A DNA stretch of 5,968 nucleotides from an uncultured Blautia sp. (lineage in GTDB: Bacteria > Bacillota > Clostridia > Lachnospirales > Lachnospiraceae), in contig CABSEJ010000189.1 of assembly GCA_902476765.1 (NCBI GenBank), positions 1-5,968 of the forward strand. The letters run 5' to 3'. The notes beneath the pieces were generated by a model. It searched no databases. It saw only the letters and a program-made list of their open reading frames with translations, and was not told where the DNA came from. Position 1 is the stretch's first letter, and each line of letters opens with the position of its first letter. This document shows, piece by piece, positions 1 through 4,255 of this stretch. The position numbers were made by a program, and so were the translations under genes.

Positions 1-1617
1 CTGGCCAAACGCTATGGCAGCAATCCCCACATTGCCTGCTGGCACATCAATAATGAGTATGGGGGAGAATGCTACTGTGAAAATTGTGAGAAAGCTTTCC
101 GGGTGTGGCTGCGGAAAAAATACAAAACACTGGAGGCGCTGAATCAGGCATGGAATCTGGAGTTTTGGGGCCATACCATTTATGACTGGGATGAAATCGT
201 ACTGCCTAACGCTTTAAGCGAAGGGATTGGTACAGAAAAAACAGCTTTTGCCGGTATCTCCATTGATTACCGCCGGTTTAATTCCGACAGCCTGCTGGAA
301 AATTTTAAAATGGAAAGAGACGCTATCCGCCGTTATGATAAGGAAACGCCGATTACCACCAATCTTATGGGCACTTATAAAGGTCTGGATTATTTCAAAT
401 GGGCAAAGGAAATGGACATTGTTTCCTGGGATAACTATCCCAGCTACAATACGCCCTGGAGTTATACTGCTATGTGCCATGATTTGATGCGGGGCTTAAA
501 AAGTCAGCCTTTTATGCTGATGGAGCAGACGCCCAGCCAGCAGAACTGGCAGCCTTATAATTCCCTGAAGCGCCCCGGACAGATGAGAGCCCAGAGTTAC
601 CAGACCATTGCTCACGGGGCAGATACCATTCAATTTTTCCAGCTCAGAAGGAGCGTGGGCGGCTGTGAGAAGTTTCACGGTGCAGTCATTGCTCATGCAG
701 GAACAAAAGAAACCAGAGTTTTCCGGGAGGTAGGACAGCTTGGAGAAGAACTGGAGAGACTGGGAGATAAGACCTTAGGTTCTGTAAATCAGGCTCAGGT
801 GGGAATTATTTTTGACTGGGATAATTACTGGGCTTTGGAGTATACCAGCGGACCTTCTGAGGATTTAGCCTATGTAGAACACATCCACCAGTTTTACCGG
901 TATTTCTATGACCGGAATATAGGGGTGGATATGATTCCCTGGGATGGAGATTTCTCCAAATATAAGGTGATAGCTGCTCCTGTGCTTTACATGGTGAAGG
1001 AAGGGATGAAAGAGGCTCTGGAGGATTTTGTGAAAAAGGGCGGAATTCTTATCACCACATATATGAGCGGCATTGTGGGTCAGTCGGATAATGTATATCT
1101 GGGAGGCTATCCCGGACCTTTACGGGAGATGGCCGGAATCTGGGTAGAAGAAATTGATGCGCTGGCTCCCCAGCAGAAGAATCAGATTGTTTTTTCTGAC
1201 GGTTCTAAGGCGGAATGCGGACTCCTCTGCGATATCATTCACCTGGAAGGTGCAGAAAGCCTGGCGGACTATGGAGAGGATTTCTATCAGGGAACCCCGG
1301 CAGTGACCAGAAATTCCTTTGGAGAGGGAAGTGTTTACTATCTGGGAACCAGACTGGAAGAAAAGGGACTGGACAAGGTATTGGACAAAGCTGCCAAAGA
1401 GGGAAAAATTACCTCTGCTGTCGGGGAGGCTACTGGTCTTGAAATCACCTGTAGAAAAGGAGAGAGTGAAAGCTTTTACTTCCTCATAAATTTCCGGGAA
1501 GAAGCACAAAAAATCCCGGCCTCCTTTATCGGCGGCAGGGATTTGCTTACAGGAAAAACCATAGAGCCGGAAGAGGCCATGGAAAAATTTGAAGTGCGTA
1601 TTATCCAGAAAGATTAA
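1..1617 (+). CDS. GH42 beta-galactosidase, 5'-truncated by window edge
   Basis: This is the C-terminal 538 residues of a glycoside hydrolase family 42 beta-galactosidase, which releases terminal beta-D-galactose with retention of configuration. The frame is open from base 1. Family members run about 650-700 residues, so roughly the first 120-140 are missing. Residue numbers here count from the window start. The acid/base motif HINNEYGG places the catalytic Glu at residue 19. It is followed by ECYCENC (Cys24, Cys26, Cys29), matching three of the four zinc-ligand cysteines known in the Thermus A4 enzyme; the fourth would lie upstream. The nucleophile is Glu175 in FMLMEQTPSQQNW. The TIM barrel is followed by the trimerisation domain (about 230-440) and a short beta domain ending in VRIIQKD. 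No signal peptide can be judged. The gene ends on a TAA overlapping the convergent AraC gene's stop, leaving no room for an intergenic terminator. Family assignment is secure; the exact natural galactoside is not visible. Confidence 0.95.
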   Translation: MAKRYGSNPHIACWHINNEYGGECYCENCEKAFRVWLRKKYKTLEALNQAWNLEFWGHTIYDWDEIVLPNALSEGIGTEKTAFAGISIDYRRFNSDSLLENFKMERDAIRRYDKETPITTNLMGTYKGLDYFKWAKEMDIVSWDNYPSYNTPWSYTAMCHDLMRGLKSQPFMLMEQTPSQQNWQPYNSLKRPGQMRAQSYQTIAHGADTIQFFQLRRSVGGCEKFHGAVIAHAGTKETRVFREVGQLGEELERLGDKTLGSVNQAQVGIIFDWDNYWALEYTSGPSEDLAYVEHIHQFYRYFYDRNIGVDMIPWDGDFSKYKVIAAPVLYMVKEGMKEALEDFVKKGGILITTYMSGIVGQSDNVYLGGYPGPLREMAGIWVEEIDALAPQQKNQIVFSDGSKAECGLLCDIIHLEGAESLADYGEDFYQGTPAVTRNSFGEGSVYYLGTRLEEKGLDKVLDKAAKEGKITSAVGEATGLEITCRKGESESFYFLINFREEAQKIPASFIGGRDLLTGKTIEPEEAMEKFEVRIIQKD

Positions 1618-2462
1618 GTGGAAAATTGTGCATATTTTTTAGGAGAAATCTTAGTGGCCTTGGTAAATGCCCTGAGAAAGCTGGTATAGTCATTGTATCC
1701 GCATTTGGGCCAGGTTTGGGACACACTGTAGCCTTGGGACAGCAGTTCCTTGGCATGGGAGATTCTCTTGGCAGTAATGTATTTATTGATGGTAGTTCCA
1801 GTAGAGGATTTAAACAGCCGGCACAGATAGGAGGAGCTGATATAAAAACGGGAGGCAATCTGCTCTAAGTCCAGAGGCTCCTCTATGTGCTGGTTAATGT
1901 AGGATAATATATGGTCCACCTGAGTGGCGCAGCCGGCTTCTTTGCTGTCTGCGCTATTTTTTTGAAATCTTTTGTTAAGAAATACCATCAGCTCAGTAAA
2001 GACACACTTTTCCAGTAAATCGCTGCCATAGCCCTGAATGTCCTCCAGCCGGTGAACATAGTAGAGAAAGCGCTGCTGCTCCTCCTGGGACAGGGAAATT
2101 TTATGCTGAAATCTGGGACTTCTGGTGTGAAAGCATAAATCCAAATCCGTCTCCCCTGTGGATAGGGATTTGAGAAAATCCGGGCAGATAGAGAAAACAA
2201 TCCGCTCATGGACCTGGCTGTCAATCTGGGTCAGATGATGGCTTTCATATTGGTTGATAAAAAATACATCTCCCGGTAGAATCTGATAAAAACTGTTGTC
2301 AATCAGAAACTGTTTTCCCCCGGAAATAGAAAAATACATTTCATAGCAGTCATGGATATGCATGTCCATAGGTTTTTCATCGCTGTAGAGGTGGGCGTAG
2401 GCAAAGGCTCCGGTTCTCATACAGGCATCCATGGATTCCCTGCAGGAAATACAAGGCTTCAT
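1614..2462 (-). CDS. AraC-family transcriptional regulator, cupin sensor plus double HTH
   Basis: A 282-residue cytoplasmic DNA-binding regulator of the AraC/XylS family, usual length for the cupin-type members. The N-terminal half (about 30-80) is a cupin-like sensing fold with MHIHDCYEMYF and the turn LPGDVFFIN. The C-terminal 100 residues carry two helix-turn-helix units: LDLEQIASRFYISSSYLCRLF (197-217) and the second with the family signature CGYNDYTSFLRAF (254-266), ending ISPKKYA. Oddities are Thr250-Trp251, where most relatives have a hydrophobic-Ala pair, Lys271 in place of the usual Gly before ISP, and an N-terminal C-x2-C (Cys4, Cys7). I chose the ATG at 2462 over the in-frame ATG at 2483 because AGGAGA lies 10 bases before the former and nothing usable precedes the latter. 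It is convergent with the GH42 gene and divergent from the dehydrogenase. Such proteins usually activate sugar-use genes next to them; the ligand and targets are inference. Confidence 0.92.
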   Translation of the reverse strand: MKPCISCRESMDACMRTGAFAYAHLYSDEKPMDMHIHDCYEMYFSISGGKQFLIDNSFYQILPGDVFFINQYESHHLTQIDSQVHERIVFSICPDFLKSLSTGETDLDLCFHTRSPRFQHKISLSQEEQQRFLYYVHRLEDIQGYGSDLLEKCVFTELMVFLNKRFQKNSADSKEAGCATQVDHILSYINQHIEEPLDLEQIASRFYISSSYLCRLFKSSTGTTINKYITAKRISHAKELLSQGYSVSQTWPKCGYNDYTSFLRAFTKATKISPKKYAQFST

Positions 2463-2472
2463 AAGCAGTAAT

Positions 2473-2478
2473 TCTCCT
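2473..2478 (-). promoter_or_regulatory. Ribosome binding site that fixes the AraC gene start
   Basis: On the minus strand AGGAGA is followed by 10 bases and the ATG at 2462. This site lies downstream of the other in-frame ATG (2483), whose own upstream sequence is A/T-rich with no Shine-Dalgarno match. It therefore supports the 282-residue start over the 289-residue one. Confidence 0.75.
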
Positions 2479-2548
2479 ATCATTCGCTTTTTTGAAAAAT
2501 GGCCGGTTATTTATGTTTATGGCAGGTTCCAAAATCAAAAATTCAATT

Positions 2549-2565
2549 GCAGGCCTGCCTGCCTG
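2549..2565. repeat. GC-rich palindrome GCAGGCCTGC with three tandem GCCT units
   Basis: GCAGGCCTGC (2549-2558) is a perfect 10-base palindrome. It overlaps three tandem GCCT units (2553-2564). GGCAGG at 2521-2526 can also pair with CCTGCC at 2555-2560 or 2559-2564. It is a GC island in otherwise A/T-rich intergenic DNA. It sits inside the predicted untranslated leader of the AraC gene, roughly 20-40 bases after its likely transcription start. It could be a protein binding site or a leader hairpin; no known motif is recognised. Confidence 0.5.
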
Positions 2566-2592
2566 ATTTTTCTGACTTTTCACTCTGGTATC

Positions 2593-2621
2593 ATTATATA
2601 GACGGTGCATAAAAAAAGCAA
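2593..2621 (-). promoter_or_regulatory. Predicted sigma-A promoter of the AraC gene
   Basis: On the minus strand TTGCTT (2621-2616) and a perfect TATAAT (2598-2593) are separated by 17 bases. Transcription would begin near 2586, giving a leader of about 124 nt that contains the GCAGGCCTGC palindrome. The -35 box matches consensus at only three of six positions, as expected for a promoter that is weak or activator-aided. Confidence 0.55.
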
Positions 2622-2630
2622 GAAATCCTC

Positions 2631-2659
2631 TTATCAATCCGGAAAAATTCCCTTATAAT
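2631..2659 (+). promoter_or_regulatory. Predicted sigma-A promoter of the dehydrogenase gene
   Basis: TTATCA (2631-2636, four of six consensus bases), a 17-base spacer and a perfect TATAAT (2654-2659). Transcription would start near 2666, leaving a leader of about 107 nt before the ATG at 2773. The -35 box is 9 bases from that of the divergent AraC promoter, so one bound regulator could affect both. The downstream csoR gene may also depend on this promoter. Confidence 0.6.
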
Positions 2660-2677
2660 GACTTTATCATCTTTGAA

Positions 2678-2751
2678 CAAGGACACACGTCTCAAGGACA
2701 CAATATGTAATCTTTTCGGCCGTGTGTACCCTTGTCCGGAAATACAAGGTA
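2678..2751 (+). promoter_or_regulatory. Dehydrogenase leader with direct repeats and competing hairpins
   Basis: CAAGGACACA occurs twice (2678-2687 and 2693-2702, period 15). The first copy, extended to CAAGGACACACG, pairs with CGTGTGT (2721-2727) and CCTTG (2730-2734) with a two-base bulge: a 12-bp stem and 31-base loop. The same CCTTG segment can instead pair downstream. TACC(C)TTGT (2727-2735) pairs with ACAAGGTA (2744-2751) with one bulged C and an 8-base loop, ending 6 bases before the ribosome binding site. The two pairings exclude each other. The pattern suits a leader switch or a protein operator; it matches no riboswitch class I can recognise. Confidence 0.5.
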
Positions 2752-2757
2752 TTGCGT

Positions 2758-2764
2758 AAGGAGG
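2758..2764 (+). promoter_or_regulatory. Ribosome binding site that fixes the dehydrogenase start
   Basis: AAGGAGG is 8 bases from the ATG at 2773 but only 2 bases from the in-frame ATG at 2767, which is too close for efficient initiation. The in-frame GTG at 2722 would lie upstream of it and inside the leader repeats. The site therefore selects 2773. Confidence 0.85.
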
Positions 2765-2772
2765 ACATGCAT

Positions 2773-3852
2773 ATGGCAGTGACAATGATTCCCAAAAGCA
2801 TGATGGGAGCTGTTTTGCCGGGAGACAGCAGCGTGGAGATGAAAGAATTTCAAATTCCCAAGCCGGGAAAAGGAGAGGTGCTGATAAAGACTAAGGCCAC
2901 CACTATCTGCGGCAGTGACATCCGCTGTATTTACCGTGCCCACACCGGAAAAGGGGCGGAAGGCTATATTCCGGGTATGGTAGCGGGCCATGAACCCTGC
3001 GGTGTGATTGTGGAGGAGGGCGAAGGCCTTCGCAGATTCAAAAAGGGAGACAGGGTTATTGTATATCACATTTCCGGCTGCGGAGTCTGCTATGACTGCC
3101 GCCGGGGATATTACATTTCCTGTAAAAGTAAGTACCGCCGGGCCTACGGTTGGCAGAGAAATGGGGGAATGGCCCCTTATATCCTGGCAGAGGAGAAGGA
3201 TTTAATCCTGCTTCCCCGGGAGCTGACTTATAAGGACGGAGCTCAGGTGGCCTGCGGATTTGGAACGGTGTATGAGGCTATAGAAAAGATTGGGATTTCC
3301 GGAAATCATGCAGTCCTTGTCACAGGTCTGGGGCCGGTGGGACTGGCGGCGCTGATGTTGGCGAAGGCCATGGGAGCCAACTGTCTTATTGGAGTGGAAA
3401 TGAATGATTACCGCATAAACCTGGCAAAAAAACTAGGTCTGGCAGACCATGTATTTAAACCCGGGGAAGATACCCTGGAGAAAATTCTGGAGGTTACGGG
3501 AGGAAAAGGCGCAGAGCGGGCCATAGACTGCAGTGCCAGTGACGCCGGAAGACGGCTTGCCATCCAGGGCACCAGAGAATGGGGAAAAATTGCTTTTGTG
3601 GGAGAAGGAGGAACCTGTACCTTTACCCCCAGCCCGGATATTATGCACGGACAGAAAACCATTTACGGTTCCTGGGTTACCAGCCTGTGGAAAATGGAGG
3701 AGCTGGTGGAACGCCTGGTCAGATGGAAACTCCATCCTGAAGATTTGATAACCCATGAGTATCCTCTGGAGAAAGCAGGAGAGGCCTACCGGCTAATGGC
3801 CAAGGGAGAATGCGGCAAGGTGGCTGTGGTTTTTGGAAATCAGGATGAATAA
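2773..3852 (+). CDS. Zinc-dependent medium-chain alcohol/polyol dehydrogenase
   Basis: A 359-residue cytoplasmic MDR-superfamily dehydrogenase that interconverts an alcohol or polyol and its aldehyde or ketone with a nicotinamide cofactor. The GroES-like catalytic half carries zinc ligands Cys46 (TICGSDIR), His73 and Glu74 (GHEPCG). The structural zinc lobe is intact: Cys103, Cys106, Cys109, Cys117. The Rossmann half has GLGPVG (185-190), and Glu209 at the end of the next strand (GVEMND) favours NAD over NADP. Length is typical. Relatives include sorbitol, threonine and idonate dehydrogenases; the sequence does not decide the substrate. The start at ATG 2773 follows the well-spaced AAGGAGG. 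It is divergent from the AraC gene, which may control it. It is followed after 40 bases by csoR with no terminator between, suggesting co-transcription. A neighbouring galactosidase points to sugar or polyol use; a detoxification role next to the CsoR-family gene is the alternative. Confidence 0.93.
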   Translation: MAVTMIPKSMMGAVLPGDSSVEMKEFQIPKPGKGEVLIKTKATTICGSDIRCIYRAHTGKGAEGYIPGMVAGHEPCGVIVEEGEGLRRFKKGDRVIVYHISGCGVCYDCRRGYYISCKSKYRRAYGWQRNGGMAPYILAEEKDLILLPRELTYKDGAQVACGFGTVYEAIEKIGISGNHAVLVTGLGPVGLAALMLAKAMGANCLIGVEMNDYRINLAKKLGLADHVFKPGEDTLEKILEVTGGKGAERAIDCSASDAGRRLAIQGTREWGKIAFVGEGGTCTFTPSPDIMHGQKTIYGSWVTSLWKMEELVERLVRWKLHPEDLITHEYPLEKAGEAYRLMAKGECGKVAVVFGNQDE

Positions 3853-3892
3853 GTTAAGAGACAATCCTTTTAATATATGGAGGTAATGAAAG

Positions 3893-4168
3893 ATGAGACA
3901 ATGTATGGATGCGGATAACCTGCACCGGAGACTGAAAAAGATTATCGGACAGGTTCAGGCCATTGACAGGATGGTGGATGAGGACGTACCCTGCGAGGAT
4001 GTGCTGGCCCAAATCAATGCCGCAAAATCTGCTCTTCACCGGGTAGGCCAGGTGGTGCTGGAAGGACATATCAAACACTGTGTCCGGGACGGAATTGAGC
4101 ATGGAGATGCGGATAAAACTATAGAAAGCTTTACCAAGGCAGTGGAGCGGTTCGCCAATATGAAGTAA
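3893..4168 (+). CDS. csoR: CsoR/RcnR/FrmR-family metal-sensing repressor, CsoR-like
   Basis: A 91-residue all-alpha repressor of the DUF156 family, which acts as a tetramer on operator DNA and lets go when metal binds. The start of helix 1 shows LHRRLKKIIGQVQAIDRMV. Candidate ligands are Cys34 (VPCEDV), His59 and Cys63 (EGHIKHC); their spacing (25, then 4) equals the Cys36-His61-Cys65 Cu(I) site of Mycobacterium tuberculosis CsoR. His59 argues against the persulfide sensor CstR, and Cys63 argues against FrmR and RcnR. An extra Cys4 lies near the N-terminus, where RcnR and FrmR have their additional ligand. The GGAGG at 3879-3883 is 9 bases before the ATG. It sits between the dehydrogenase and a P1B ATPase whose promoter has two TATACC-N6-GGTATA operators, its presumed target. 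No such operator or good promoter precedes this gene. Family is certain; copper is the best reading, not proven. Confidence 0.9.
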   Translation: MRQCMDADNLHRRLKKIIGQVQAIDRMVDEDVPCEDVLAQINAAKSALHRVGQVVLEGHIKHCVRDGIEHGDADKTIESFTKAVERFANMK

Positions 4169-4192
4169 AGGACTGAAGAAAAGGCAAATTTC

Positions 4193-4221
4193 TTGACAAC
4201 CTATACCCCCATAGGTATAAT
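4193..4221 (+). promoter_or_regulatory. Consensus sigma-A promoter of the metal ATPase gene
   Basis: Perfect TTGACA (4193-4198), a 17-base spacer and perfect TATAAT (4216-4221), with transcription expected near 4228. Such a strong core promoter needs tight repression, and both predicted operators lie on or just after it. The ATPase transcript would have a leader of only about 28 nt. Confidence 0.9.
4202..4219. promoter_or_regulatory. Predicted CsoR operator O1, overlapping spacer and -10
   Basis: TATACC-CCCATA-GGTATA: 6-base perfect inverted arms around a 6-base centre with a C5 run. The right arm covers four bases of the -10 box and the left arm fills the spacer, so bound repressor would block RNA polymerase. 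The TACCC...GGTA form resembles the operators described for Cu(I)-sensing CsoR proteins. Confidence 0.8.
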
Positions 4222-4224
4222 GAG

Positions 4225-4246
4225 CTTATACCCATATAGGTATAAG
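4225..4246. promoter_or_regulatory. Predicted CsoR operator O2, over the start site and RBS edge
   Basis: CTTATACC-CATATA-GGTATAAG: 8-base perfect inverted arms sharing the TATACC-N6-GGTATA core with O1. The centres are 25 bases apart. It covers the likely transcription start, and its right arm runs into the AGGAGG (4245-4250) of the ATPase gene. The transcript may also fold this arm and partly mask the ribosome binding site. Confidence 0.8.
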
Positions 4247-4255
4247 GAGGCGGAT

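Noticed and set aside
1617..1660. Terminator after the galactosidase
   Set aside because: There is a T-run (1635-1640) but no GC-rich stem before it, and the sequence is coding on the other strand.
2463..2483. AraC start at ATG 2483
   Set aside because: No ribosome binding site precedes it, and the AGGAGA that suits ATG 2462 lies within this extension.
2727..2751. Third CsoR operator in the dehydrogenase leader (TACC...GGTA)
   Set aside because: The arms are too far apart (the core is TATACC-N6-GGTATA at the ATPase promoter) and contain a bulged C; it fits an RNA hairpin better.
2722..2772. Longer N-terminus of the dehydrogenase from GTG 2722 or ATG 2767
   Set aside because: AAGGAGG at 2758-2764 is ideally placed only for ATG 2773. 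The GTG start would translate the leader repeats and adds residues unlike MDR proteins.
2692..3069. Minus-strand open frame of 125 codons across the dehydrogenase start
   Set aside because: It overlaps the leader and first 99 codons of a well-supported gene and has no recognisable motif.
3854..3876. Possible csoR promoter ending in TAATAT (3871-3876)
   Set aside because: No -35 box at suitable spacing; TTAAGA at 3854 leaves only an 11-base spacer.
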